Shown: piece by piece, positions 1 through 8,808 of the stretch
Position numbering within the stretch: position 1 is the stretch's first letter
Layout: each line of letters opens with the position of its first letter
Assembly: GCA_963803495.1 (NCBI GenBank)
Contig: CAWDMP010000002.1
Span: 1,054,001 to 1,118,000 of the forward strand
Direction of reading: 5' to 3'
DNA from: Persicitalea sp963803495
GTDB taxonomy: Bacteria > Bacteroidota > Bacteroidia > Cytophagales > Spirosomataceae
DNA: 64,000 nucleotides
Notes under the pieces: model-generated
Told to the model about the DNA's origin: nothing
Databases searched by the model: none
Seen by the model: only the letters and a program-made list of their open reading frames with translations
Program-made: the position numbers and the translations under genes

Positions 1-134
1 TCGGCGTAGAGTTCCCGAATATCGGCCATCCGCAACGCCAAATTGGTATAAAACTTCGCATCCGTTCCGGCGATGTCCAGCTTTTTATCCCTGACCAATT
101 TTAGCAGTAAGACTGCGTCATTCTTTCTATTCAT
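1..134 (-). CDS. Partial gene, N-terminus only, unidentified
   Basis: The leftward frame starts at an ATG at 134 and runs off the window edge. It gives about 44 residues beginning MNRKNDAVLLLKLVRDKK and continuing through a helical stretch ending RMADIRELYA. There is no signal peptide. I do not recognise the family firmly. The helical start could belong to an amylosucrase-like GH13 enzyme, which would suit the neighbouring sugar transporter and glucan phosphorylase, but that is a weak guess. It lies 70 bases downstream of the transporter gene, in the same direction. The spacer carries TTAACC-type repeats. Confidence 0.5.
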   Translation of the reverse strand, partial: MNRKNDAVLLLKLVRDKKLDIAGTDAKFYTNLALRMADIRELYA

Positions 135-204
135 CCCTATAAACCGTTAACCTTTAGTCTTTAACCGTTTAACCCAAAACCCCATTTTGCTAAACCCAAA
201 AAAT

Positions 205-1575
205 CTAATGCCCTCCCCCACCCCCAAACGCCACTTCTTCCGTCACCGCGCTCTTGTTTATCTTGATAAATAAAACCGAAAACGCCGCCAAAATCAGCAG
301 AACGCCCGCCAGTTTGATTGCGTTGACAGGACTGTCGCCGAGCCAGGATTTGTAGTAGAGTGGCATGGTGAAGGTTTCGAGCAGCATCGGAATCACGATG
401 AACATATTGAAAATTCCCATGTAAATCCCTGTCCGCTCGGGCGGAATGCTGCCCGCCAGCATAATGTACGGGTTGCCCATCATGCTCGCCCACGAAAAGC
501 CCATCCCGATCATCGGAATCAGCAACAGGTACTTATCGTGCAGGTGCGGAAGGGCCAGCAGCCCGACGCCCGCCAGAAACATACAGATGCCATGCAGGTA
601 CTTTGGCCCGTAGCGGTTGGCCAAACGCGCTAAGCCGAAGGCGGCAAAGAAAGCCACGGCGTTGTAAAAAGCGCCCATCGGCCCGACCCAGATTTCGGCT
701 TGCCGGAAGGCAGTGCTCCCCGAGTCGATGGTACCGAAGAGCGTTTGGGACACACACTTGGCGATGTATTGCCAATAGATGAACATGGCGTACCAACTGA
801 ACAACATCATTGGGGCCATGCGCTTCATCGTTATTGGCATCTCGCGCATGGCGTCGAATATCTCGGCAAAAGTGGAGCCAACGCCCGAGGGCGACGCACG
901 GATTTTTGCTTTTTCTTCCTCAGTCAGCGGGATTTCTTTGGTCGTGCGGAGCGTCCAGAGGATGGAGCCGATCGACACCACGCTACCGATCAAAAACGCC
1001 AAGAGCGTCGAAGTGGGAATACGACCAACCTTCCCGGCTTCGGAAACTGCAAAGACGTTGATGAGCAGAAAGGGCGTCAGGTACGAAAGCGTTTGTCCCA
1101 GTCCAGTGAAGGCGCTTTGGGTCAGGAAGCCGATGGAATGCTGGGTTTTGTCGAGTTTGTCGCTGACGAAGGCGCGGTAGGGTTCCTGCGTCACGTTGTT
1201 GGCGGCGTCGAGAATCCACAAAATACTCGCGGCCATCCAGACCGAACTGCTGAACGGCATCGCCAGCAGCGACACACTGCACAACAGGGCTCCGATCAAA
1301 AAATAGGGCGTCCGGCGCCCCCAGCGGGTAATGGTCTTATCGCTCATGGCCCCGATGATCGGCTGCACGATGAGGCCCGTCATCGGCCCGGCCAGCCAGA
1401 GTAGCGGTAGGGTACTTTCGTCGGCCCCAAGGTAGGAGTAAATCGGACTCATATTGGCCTGTTGCAGTCCGAAGCTGTACTGCAAGCCGAAAAAGCCAAA
1501 ATTCATATTGATGATTTGGCCGAAATTGAGATGGGGTTTTCGTAGGCTCATTTGGGAGGAGGGATTTTTTTTCAA
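205..1575 (-). CDS. SLC45-type MFS sugar:proton symporter
   Basis: A 456-residue polytopic inner-membrane protein of the major facilitator superfamily. The RWGRRTPYF motif at about residues 84-92, just after a DK loop, is the signature of the SLC45/plant SUC group, which imports sucrose, maltose or related glucosides with protons. About twelve hydrophobic segments are spread over the length and the tail is glycine rich (GGGGGH). A second possible start is Met9. It is divergent from the glucan-phosphorylase-like gene and co-directional with the partial gene at the window edge, which points to alpha-glucan or disaccharide use. The substrate is inferred, not visible. Confidence 0.85.
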   Translation of the reverse strand: MKKNPSSQMSLRKPHLNFGQIINMNFGFFGLQYSFGLQQANMSPIYSYLGADESTLPLLWLAGPMTGLIVQPIIGAMSDKTITRWGRRTPYFLIGALLCSVSLLAMPFSSSVWMAASILWILDAANNVTQEPYRAFVSDKLDKTQHSIGFLTQSAFTGLGQTLSYLTPFLLINVFAVSEAGKVGRIPTSTLLAFLIGSVVSIGSILWTLRTTKEIPLTEEEKAKIRASPSGVGSTFAEIFDAMREMPITMKRMAPMMLFSWYAMFIYWQYIAKCVSQTLFGTIDSGSTAFRQAEIWVGPMGAFYNAVAFFAAFGLARLANRYGPKYLHGICMFLAGVGLLALPHLHDKYLLLIPMIGMGFSWASMMGNPYIMLAGSIPPERTGIYMGIFNMFIVIPMLLETFTMPLYYKSWLGDSPVNAIKLAGVLLILAAFSVLFIKINKSAVTEEVAFGGGGGH

Positions 1576-1722
1576 ATGTAGCGGGAATTTGGAACCGCGT
1601 GTTGTTTTCCCAGGATCTTCGACAAAAATACGTAGTTGAGAGAAAGTTAGGTAACATCAAGAATGCGCTCGACGAACCACGAAATTTTATACTTTCGTGC
1701 CTCAATCAAACCAACTGCCCCG

Positions 1723-3372
1723 ATGAAACCTGAAAACTCGTTTACTATACCTTTCGAACATCCCATTGCGCCCGACAAGAAATTTGAGAAGTCAGTCGCT
1801 TATTTTTCCATGGAATTTGGCGTGGATCAAGCGCTGAAAATCTACTCCGGCGGGCTGGGCTTTCTGGCGGGTTCGCACATGCGCAGCGCCTACGATCTCA
1901 ACCAAAACCTGATTGGTGTCGGGATGTTGTGGAAGCACGGGTACTATGACCAGGAGCGCAACACCGACAACAGTATGAAGGCCGAATTCCGCGAGAAATT
2001 TTACAGCTATCTGATCGATACCAAGACCAAAGTATCCATCGACATCGCGGGAAAGAAAGTGTGGGTACACGCCTACTACCTGGCCCCGGAAGTGTTCGGC
2101 ACCGCGCCGATGTTCCTGCTCACGACCGACACCGAAGGCAACGATATGGAAGCTCGGGCGATCAGCTATAATCTTTATTCCGACAATGATTCCACCAAGG
2201 TAGCGCAATGCATGGTACTCGGCATCGGCGGTACCAAGATGCTCGACGCCCTGCAATACGAGCCCGAGGTGTACCATTTCAATGAGGCCCACGCGCTGTC
2301 GGGCGCATTTTACCTCTACCAAAAATTCAAGACGCTGCCGCAACTCAAGAAGCGGCTGGTGTTCACGACCCACACGCCAGAAGAAGCTGGCAACGAAAAG
2401 CACGATTTTGGTATGCTGGAGTACCTCGATTTCTTTGCTGGGTTGCCCACTGCTACCGTCCGTAAGATTACCGGTCAGGAAGATACTGTATTCAACCATT
2501 CTCTGGCGCTGTTGCGCATGGCCCACAAGGCCAACGGCGTCTCGAAACTGCACGGCGACGTGTCGCGCCAGATGTGGGGCGGGTACGATAAGATTTGCGA
2601 GATTACGCACATCACCAACGCCCAAAACAAAAAATACTGGGTAGACATGGAATTGGAAAAGGCCCGCATGATTGCCGATACTTCGGCGGTTATGGAGCGG
2701 AAGGAAGTTTTGAAAAAAGAACTCTTCGAAACCGTGGCCAACCAGTGCGGTAAGCTCTTCGATCCTAAGGTACTCACGCTGGTGTGGGCGCGTCGCTTCG
2801 CCGCCTACAAGCGCGCCGATATGCTGACTTGGGACAGTAAGCGCTTTGAAAAATTGATGACCAATGAGAAGTACCCGCTGCAAGTCATTTGGGCGGGTAA
2901 GCCCTATCCCAAAGACATGGGCGCCACTGAAACGTTCAACCGGCTGGTGTACCTCAGCCATCTGTATCCCAACATGGCCGTGCTGACAGGCTACGAACTG
3001 GCGCTGTCCAAACTGATGAAAGACGGTTCCGACGGCTGGCTGAATAATCCCGTGGTGACCCGCGAGGCGTCCGGTACGAGCGGCATGACCGCCGCCATGA
3101 ACGCCTCACTGAATATCTCGACCTTCGACGGCTGGATCTGTGAGTTTTCCCGAGATGGCGAGAATTCATTTATCCTGCCCGTCGCGGCCGGCGAAGACAT
3201 TGACGGGCAGGACATGAACAATCTTTATGACGTACTGGAAGACAAGGTAGTGCCTACCTACTACGACCGCCCCGAGGAATGGCAGAAAATGGTGCTGACC
3301 AGCATGAACGACGTGGGTGACTACTTCGGTGCCGACCGCATGGCGACGGAGTATTATGAGAAGCTGTATTGA
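1723..3372 (+). CDS. Alpha-glucan phosphorylase-like glycosyltransferase (GT35 family)
   Basis: 549 residues from the ATG at 1723; an upstream in-frame ATG at 1663 is less likely because a TATACTTTCG promoter-like element lies at 1688-1697. Family features are visible: SVAYFSMEFGVDQALKIYSGGLGFLAGSH as a start block (quoted in parts: SVAYFSMEFG, GGLGFLAGSH), VFTTHTPEEAGNEKH, WARRFAAYKRAD, and the C-terminal EASGTSGMTAAMN segment at 448-460. This is the short, about 550-residue Bacteroidota type of the TIGR02094-like family. Family enzymes cleave alpha-1,4-glucans with phosphate to glucose-1-phosphate. The position that holds the pyridoxal-phosphate lysine in classical phosphorylases is Thr456 here, so the reaction is uncertain. 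Confidence 0.8.
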   Translation: MKPENSFTIPFEHPIAPDKKFEKSVAYFSMEFGVDQALKIYSGGLGFLAGSHMRSAYDLNQNLIGVGMLWKHGYYDQERNTDNSMKAEFREKFYSYLIDTKTKVSIDIAGKKVWVHAYYLAPEVFGTAPMFLLTTDTEGNDMEARAISYNLYSDNDSTKVAQCMVLGIGGTKMLDALQYEPEVYHFNEAHALSGAFYLYQKFKTLPQLKKRLVFTTHTPEEAGNEKHDFGMLEYLDFFAGLPTATVRKITGQEDTVFNHSLALLRMAHKANGVSKLHGDVSRQMWGGYDKICEITHITNAQNKKYWVDMELEKARMIADTSAVMERKEVLKKELFETVANQCGKLFDPKVLTLVWARRFAAYKRADMLTWDSKRFEKLMTNEKYPLQVIWAGKPYPKDMGATETFNRLVYLSHLYPNMAVLTGYELALSKLMKDGSDGWLNNPVVTREASGTSGMTAAMNASLNISTFDGWICEFSRDGENSFILPVAAGEDIDGQDMNNLYDVLEDKVVPTYYDRPEEWQKMVLTSMNDVGDYFGADRMATEYYEKLY

Positions 3373-3409
3373 GGTTGGGGACACAAAGTAGCACAAGGTT
3401 CGACACAGA

Positions 3410-3444
3410 GTTTCACAGGGTCAATGCTTTGTGAAACCCTGTGA
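3410..3444. repeat. Inverted repeat between convergent genes
   Basis: GTTTCACA (3410-3417) pairs with TGTGAAAC (3430-3437). An overlapping alternative pairs TCACAGGG (3413-3420) with CCCTGTGA (3437-3444). It lies between the convergent ends of two genes and could end transcription from both sides. There is no clear U-run. Confidence 0.5.
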
Positions 3445-3467
3445 CGTACTCTGAGTAACTCCGTGAC

Positions 3468-4760
3468 CTATCCTTCAAACACCGCCTCGTAATGCGCCGA
3501 AGGCATCAGGATACCTCCACTTTTTTCGTAGAAATATTTGTCGGTGATGTACACGCCATTTTTCGTTTCGGTCCAATTAGCCCCGGCCATCGGGTGGTAG
3601 GTTTCGAGCCGTTCCCAGTTTTTGAAGTACTGATGACCGTTGGTTTCCTGCAAGCCAATGCTCATGCCGGGGAAAGGCGGTAGTCGCGCGGCGACGGCCT
3701 TGTTCCAATCGACCAGAATCGGGTTGACGGTGAGGTCGGCGCAAAAGCAGGGGATCTTTTTTTCGTAGGCCAGTTGCGTGATTTTCATCGTCATGCTCAT
3801 CGTTTTGGCGATGGCCTTTACCGCAATGGCCCCGTAGCCCTGCTCGATGCGCCGTGCGGCGTCCTCGACGGTATGCGCGCTTTCGTCGGCGGCAACGCGC
3901 ACGCCCAAATCCCCGACGTAGGTTTCGTTTTCCTCGGCGAAGGGTTCCTCGATGACCGCGATTTGGTCGAATGCGCCGATCTTTTTGGCGTGGTCCAGGA
4001 AGCGCAACAGCGTTTCCTTTTTCTCGTAACGGCCGTTAGCGTCGAAGTAGTAGGGAATCTTGCCACTCGCGGTGTAGGGCGTTTCGTAGTGGCCAATGGC
4101 CTTGTGCACGGCGGTCAGAAAGGCGATGTCTTTCTCGATCATCTCGGCCTGAGTACCCGCCGCACCGGTTTTCAATTTCAGGATAAAGTACCCTTCATCG
4201 GCCGCTTGCTTGATGCGCTCGGCGGTGGTACCTACGCTGAACGAGGGAATGCTGGCTACTTTTTCGTGACGGTAGGACAAGCCCGGACGGTAGGCCACCG
4301 GAATCATATCGTCGAATTTGGTCAAGCCATTTTCCTGGGCGTAGAGCAGCCAGGCAGCGTTATCCACGGCGACTAGTGCGTTGAGCGCGAAGGTCGTGCG
4401 AAGATCAGGGTTGCCGGTTATTTTCTTGCCGTAAGTCAGTACTTCGGGCAAAAGATCATCTACTAAATCCACCGGATTTTTGAATGAATTTCCCTTCATC
4501 ATTTGCAGCGCCTGCTCAGTCATGGCGTACATGAGTGCGTTACCCGCCGTCTCGGAATGGCTGGCAAATACTTTGGAATCCGACCACAAAATACCCTGGG
4601 TACCCTGGCCGATTTTGTGAACATCCGCATCCGTTTTGAGGTAGGCCAAAGCCTGCCAGCTCTCGGTGATGGCGCTGCCTTTGAAACGGTAGGGATTTAG
4701 TGGCTCGCGCTCGAAGTTGGAGCTCACGTCCTTGATGCGGATGATTTTTTCCTCGGACAT
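3468..4760 (-). CDS. Enolase-superfamily enzyme (mandelate racemase/muconate lactonizing group)
   Basis: A 430-residue barrel enzyme. A Lys-x-Lys pair is visible at K195/K197 (FILKLKTGA), then metal-ligand candidates D240 (YYFDANG), E271/E272 (VIEEPF) and D292/E293 (VAADES), followed by lysines at about 315-319. This order fits the dipeptide epimerase/muconate cycloisomerase side of the superfamily, but the substrate cannot be read. It is the last gene of a leftward operon with the cytochrome/propeller gene and a Tat-exported TIM-barrel gene. A Tat signal lies just upstream in another frame (4766-4840), so the true start is probably 4840 and the native protein exported. Confidence 0.8.
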   Translation of the reverse strand: MSEEKIIRIKDVSSNFEREPLNPYRFKGSAITESWQALAYLKTDADVHKIGQGTQGILWSDSKVFASHSETAGNALMYAMTEQALQMMKGNSFKNPVDLVDDLLPEVLTYGKKITGNPDLRTTFALNALVAVDNAAWLLYAQENGLTKFDDMIPVAYRPGLSYRHEKVASIPSFSVGTTAERIKQAADEGYFILKLKTGAAGTQAEMIEKDIAFLTAVHKAIGHYETPYTASGKIPYYFDANGRYEKKETLLRFLDHAKKIGAFDQIAVIEEPFAEENETYVGDLGVRVAADESAHTVEDAARRIEQGYGAIAVKAIAKTMSMTMKITQLAYEKKIPCFCADLTVNPILVDWNKAVAARLPPFPGMSIGLQETNGHQYFKNWERLETYHPMAGANWTETKNGVYITDKYFYEKSGGILMPSAHYEAVFEG

Positions 4761-4765
4761 GGCTT

Positions 4766-4840
4766 TCAGGTGGTTGCGCTGAGCAGACTTGCGCCGAGTA
4801 GCGCGGTACTTCCTATGAATTCTCTTCGGTTGATGTTCAT
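4766..4840 (-). other. Out-of-frame Tat signal of the enolase-superfamily gene
   Basis: From the ATG at 4840 the leftward frame reads MNINRREFIGSTALLGAS and then reaches TGA at 4766-4768. The RRE-F motif followed by a small hydrophobic stretch is a twin-arginine signal. Adding one C to ACCACCTGAAAGCC (giving ACCACCCTG) would read T-T-L-K-A and run straight into the downstream enolase-family start. The upstream gene stops four bases before 4840, which is normal operon spacing. I infer a one-base loss, real or a sequencing error. Confidence 0.7.
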
Positions 4841-4844
4841 ATTT

Positions 4845-7178
4845 TCATTTGGGAATTTCATTTAATGTGTACCAGGCCTCCGACGACCACAGCGGTTGCC
4901 CGGAAGCCGACTTTAAGCCGTCCGGCAAGCGGAAGTACACTACGTTTTCTTTTTTCAAATTAGGAATCTCCAGGTACAGCCGGGTACCATCGGCAGACAG
5001 CGACATTTTACTCACTCTCATATCGGTCAGTTCTATTTTGGGTCCGCCGTAGCTGGGTGTCGGTTTGTAGCCCCATTGTTGAATCAGCATTCCTTTCAAA
5101 TCGGCGGCAATGCCTTTGCCCAAAGGCTCGGTAAACTCTATTTCAAAACCACTTCGGCTTCGCCCGTACGGCCAGCATCTCGAAGACCTTCTTGCCATTG
5201 GAAGTCAGATTTCTGCAAACCGGACGAATGATTTTGCCAGCTCCACCCGCCGGGTGCCATGCCTACCTGACCCACGTAGAGCGCACCATCAGGGCCCCAG
5301 CGCAGGCGGTTGACACCCGCCGCAAAGCCTTGCGAAAAGCGGAAAACCGCGCCCTGGTACTTGTCGTTGATTTTTTCCAGGAAATCGCGTTTGATACCGC
5401 CGTGCGTCACGTCGCCGTGCAGCATTTGGCCCTGGTAAGTACCTTTCGTGATAAGTACCGGCTCGGAAGGTGAGTTACCAATTTCATTTTCGGGCAGCCA
5501 AATCGCGGGCGGTACCATGCGCGGCATCGGGGCCGATTGGTCCAGCCAGCCCCAGCCCATGCCGTTGAAGTCACCGGGCCGGACGTGAATCAGTTTGTTG
5601 GCGGGCAACCATTGCCCCTGGTTGTCGAGTACGAACATTTCGTCGTCCACGCCCACGCCGATGCCGTTGGGCGTGCGCAGGCCAAAGTTCACCGACTCGA
5701 AACTACCATCGGGGCTAATCTTGATCGTGCGGCCGCGGTCGGGTAGTTGTTGTTCGTCGTGTTCGAGGCGCATCGCCATCGAGAGCGTGGCGTAGAAGTA
5801 CCCATCTTGGTGTACCAACCCAAACGAAAATTCGTGAAAATCGGCGGTCGCGCCCCAGCTATTGCAGATGGTACGGTACTCGTCGATGATGCCGTCGCCG
5901 TCATGGTCGATGAGTTTGGTGAGTTCTTGTTTTTGTAAAACGTAAATCTCGCCGTTCGACGACTTCGATGCCTAACGGCTCGGCCAGGCCGGTGGCGATG
6001 CGTTTTACTATGACGTCTTCCCCACTTTTTCCCGTCGCACCATCCAGCATGTACACGCCGCCTACCGCGTCCCAGGTCGTGACAAGCAGCTTGCCATCGG
6101 GACGGAAAGCCATCGCGCCTACCTTGGGTTTGAAAGCCGGGAGTGTGCAGATCGGTGAGGTCGAAGCCAGGGTGAACGCCCGCCAGGGCCGCGCCGAAAC
6201 CGGGACTCTTGGGTAGTGACTCGGCCGTGTTGGGCCGATCGGGAAGAAGCTCTTTTTTAGTGGTTAGTTCCTTGGGTTTGATGGTAAAAATAAAATCCAG
6301 GATCGTCTCGATCTCGCTTGCAGCCAGGGCCGGATGGGCGTTCATCATACCGCTCCCCCAGGTACCGGTACCGCCGTTCTTGATCTTGGCGGTAAGCATG
6401 GCCACATTCTCGCTGTTCTTGGCATAGCGCCCGGATACCTGCTGAAACGACGGCCCGACGTTCTCGTCGTACAATTCGTGGCAAGTCAGACAGTCGCTTT
6501 GTTCGATCAATGCCTCGCCTTTGTGCGCGTATACTTTTTGGGCGACGGGCGGCATCTGGGCGGGTAGCTTTTCGAAGTAGTCCGTGTGCCGCGATCGACC
6601 GTTCGGTACCAGTACCAGATTTCCCAGAGGTCGATTTTAGCGCAATAGAAACGTTGGGCGGTACGTGTTTGGTGACGAAGATTCGCTCCAGGCCCGGCTT
6701 TCCGGCTTTGTTTTTCACAAACTCCGGTCGCTCCTCGATCTTAATGGTATCGCTGCCCAGAATCAGTTCGTGTTGCAGGTAGATCTGGTTTTTCCTGAAA
6801 ACGTACCCCCGGCTTTGCATCGAAATCGGCAGGGCTTTTCCGTCGAGTTTGGCGGTCCAGGTGAAGTTCTGGGTGCTGTCTGACAGGTACTCCATTCCCC
6901 AGGAAGTTGGCTGAATTTCTTTCTTACCCGTATAAGCCGTACCGTCCATCGAGATGCCGCCCTTCCACACTTTATACGGCTTGCATTTAACCATGTCGTA
7001 GGCCATGTACATTTCCTCGATCCAACGCAAGGGTAAGCATACGCGGCTTTTGGTCCAGTACCGAACGGATGGCCCACACGTCGAGAGGACGCTCGGGTTC
7101 GCCTTCCTTCGCCGGTATAGCGGCGATCGTCAGACCAAACAGCCCGATCCAAAAACCTATTTTTACTATTTTATTCAT
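4845..7178 (-). pseudogene. Cytochrome c plus sugar-dehydrogenase-like propeller protein, broken by at least six frameshifts
   Basis: Joined across frames, one protein of about 770 residues can be followed. It has a signal peptide (MNKIVKIGFWIGLFGLTIA), a domain with YKVWKGGISMDGTAYTG, a cytochrome c heme site C-L-T-C-H (QSDCLTCHELYD), then a PQQ/sorbosone-dehydrogenase-like beta-propeller (AMAFRPDGKLLV, HDGDGIIDEYRT, RTPNGIGVG, GPDGALYVGQVG). The C-terminus contains GFEIEFTEPLGKG. Frame changes lie near 7020, 6620, 6130, 5955, 5200 and 5150, several in short runs such as TTT and GGG. Family sequence continues on both sides of each, so sequencing error is a strong alternative to decay. Likely a periplasmic electron-transfer or sugar-oxidation protein. 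The stop is 4 bases from the downstream Tat start. Confidence 0.75.
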
Positions 7179-7212
7179 TGGCCTAAAACCTAATAACCTA
7201 ATGCCTAATGAC

Positions 7213-8190
7213 CTACTTCTCCGCTTCCGCCAACATAACGCGCAACGTATCCAAATCTTTTTTCATCGCCACAAGTACCTTGTCCCGATCCATCATCAGT
7301 TCTTTTTTGCCATGATCGGCTCCGCCCAAAGGGTACTCGTAGTGCACCGACATCGGTCCCGAAAGGTTGTACTTGTTGAGTAGCGAAAAGTACTGCTTGA
7401 AGTCGACCATCCCCTCACCCAGCGGGACGTTTTGGTTGCGCCATTTTCCATCGACTTTCTCCCAAATAAAATCTTTGATGTCGAAGCAATTGATGTACGG
7501 TTTCAGCACGTCCAGACCGTTGACCCAGGACTGACCGCCTTCGGCTACGGCGTGCTTGATGTCGTACTGAACGCCCAGCCAGCGGGAGTCTACTGCCTCT
7601 AAAATAATGCGCAGATCCCAGACCGCCGAGCCGACGTTGGTACCGGCGTGATTCTGGTACGCACCCTGGATATTGTACTTTTCGTTGAGCGCCGCCAGCC
7701 GTTGCATTTGTTTGGTGTAGCGGGCCAAATCGGTCATCACATCCGAGTTGGGACGGTATTTCAGATAAGCCGTCCGGTAGTATTTGATGCCTAGCCGTCC
7801 GGCCGTTTTGAGCACGGTTTCCGAAAGCGGATCGGTCGGGTCGATCACATCGGTGACGATCATCGGTACTTGCAGCCCCGACTTCCTGATGGCTTCGACT
7901 GCCCTGGGCAGCTCCGCTTCCACCCGCTCGGGCTCGACGTGCCCGCCGCGGCGGACGGTCAAATCCAACCCATCGAAGCCCAGTTCGGCCGCGGCTTTTG
8001 CCGCCTCGGGTACCGGGAGCCACTGCAGGTGCTTAGAGAAAATGCAGACGGAGCGGTTGGGGGCGACGAGCGGCTGGGCAGCCACTTTTGGGATGCCAGA
8101 AACCACCAGTCCCGCTCCCGCCGCTAGACTGGTGGCAAGAAAGGTTCGCCGGGATAGGCTATCGTCGTTTGGTTTATCGTTATTTTGCAT
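7213..8190 (-). CDS. Tat-exported sugar phosphate isomerase/epimerase-like TIM-barrel protein
   Basis: About 325 residues from the ATG at 8190. This start is chosen because it gives a Tat signal, LSRRTFLATSLAAGAGLVVSG; upstream in-frame codons run into the promoter region of the divergent MOSC gene. The mature part has the AP-endonuclease-2-like xylose isomerase barrel: ELGFDGLDLTVRRGGHVEP, YQNHAGTNVG, VQYDIKHAV and VHYEYPLGG carry the metal-binding Glu/Asp/His residues expected of the family. It heads a leftward operon with the cytochrome/propeller gene (34 bases downstream) and the enolase-type enzyme. Together these suggest periplasmic oxidation or isomerisation of a sugar or polyol. The exact substrate is unknown. 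Confidence 0.82.
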   Translation of the reverse strand: MQNNDKPNDDSLSRRTFLATSLAAGAGLVVSGIPKVAAQPLVAPNRSVCIFSKHLQWLPVPEAAKAAAELGFDGLDLTVRRGGHVEPERVEAELPRAVEAIRKSGLQVPMIVTDVIDPTDPLSETVLKTAGRLGIKYYRTAYLKYRPNSDVMTDLARYTKQMQRLAALNEKYNIQGAYQNHAGTNVGSAVWDLRIILEAVDSRWLGVQYDIKHAVAEGGQSWVNGLDVLKPYINCFDIKDFIWEKVDGKWRNQNVPLGEGMVDFKQYFSLLNKYNLSGPMSVHYEYPLGGADHGKKELMMDRDKVLVAMKKDLDTLRVMLAEAEK

Positions 8191-8329
8191 GAAATCATTG
8201 GTTTCTATTCTTAAAGACCAAGTATGGTAGAAATCCCCTGACTTTGTCTTACTTTTTTTGGAATTATTTACAAGAAGCGCCTGCCTTTTGCTCAATACCC
8301 TCACCAAAAATTCGCCGCTCCACGAACTA

Positions 8330-8794
8330 ATGGAGCACTACCCCCAACCAGGTACCGTGGAGTGGATCGGTTTACGCCCCGCCACGCGGCAGCCGATGCA
8401 GGTTGTGGCGTCGACTTACGCCCGCGTGGGTACCGGACTGGATGGCGACCGCTACCAGGGCAAGCCCGGCAGCAAGCGGCAGGTCACGCTGATGCAGGCC
8501 GAGCACTTGCCGGCCGTGGGTTCTTTTTTGGGACAAGAAGCCGCCGATCCGCTGCTGACGCGTCGCAATATTATCGTCAGCGGTATCAACCTACTGGCGC
8601 TGAAAGGCAAACGTTTCAAGATTGGTGAGGCTGAACTGGAGTACAGCGGCGAGTGCTACCCGTGCAGTCGCATGGAGAAAAACCTGGGCCCCGGCGGCTA
8701 TAACGCCATGCGACAGCACGGCGGCATCCTGGCCCGCGTCCTGAAAGAAGGTACCATCAAAGTAGGCGATCGACTGGAAGCCATTCCCACCTAA
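8330..8794 (+). CDS. MOSC domain protein
   Basis: A short MOSC protein of 154 residues. The ATG at 8330 is preferred over a TTG at 8258, which would overlap the upstream region of the divergent gene. Visible features are GLDGDRYQGKPGSKRQVTL near the start and YSGECYPCSRMEKNLGPGGYNAM with the conserved cysteine of MOSC domains. MOSC proteins bind the molybdenum cofactor or move sulfur or reduced groups (moaB/YiiM and mARC relatives). A role in detoxifying N-hydroxylated compounds is known for YiiM-type members, but cannot be assigned here. It sits 14 bases before the SUMF1-sialidase gene, probably in one transcript. Confidence 0.85.
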   Translation: MEHYPQPGTVEWIGLRPATRQPMQVVASTYARVGTGLDGDRYQGKPGSKRQVTLMQAEHLPAVGSFLGQEAADPLLTRRNIIVSGINLLALKGKRFKIGEAELEYSGECYPCSRMEKNLGPGGYNAMRQHGGILARVLKEGTIKVGDRLEAIPT

Positions 8795-8808
8795 AAAACT
8801 CATAACTT

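Noticed and set aside
1792..2961. Leftward open frame of 389 codons opposite the phosphorylase-like gene
   Set aside because: The rightward frame has every family segment of the glucan phosphorylase group. The leftward one has none.
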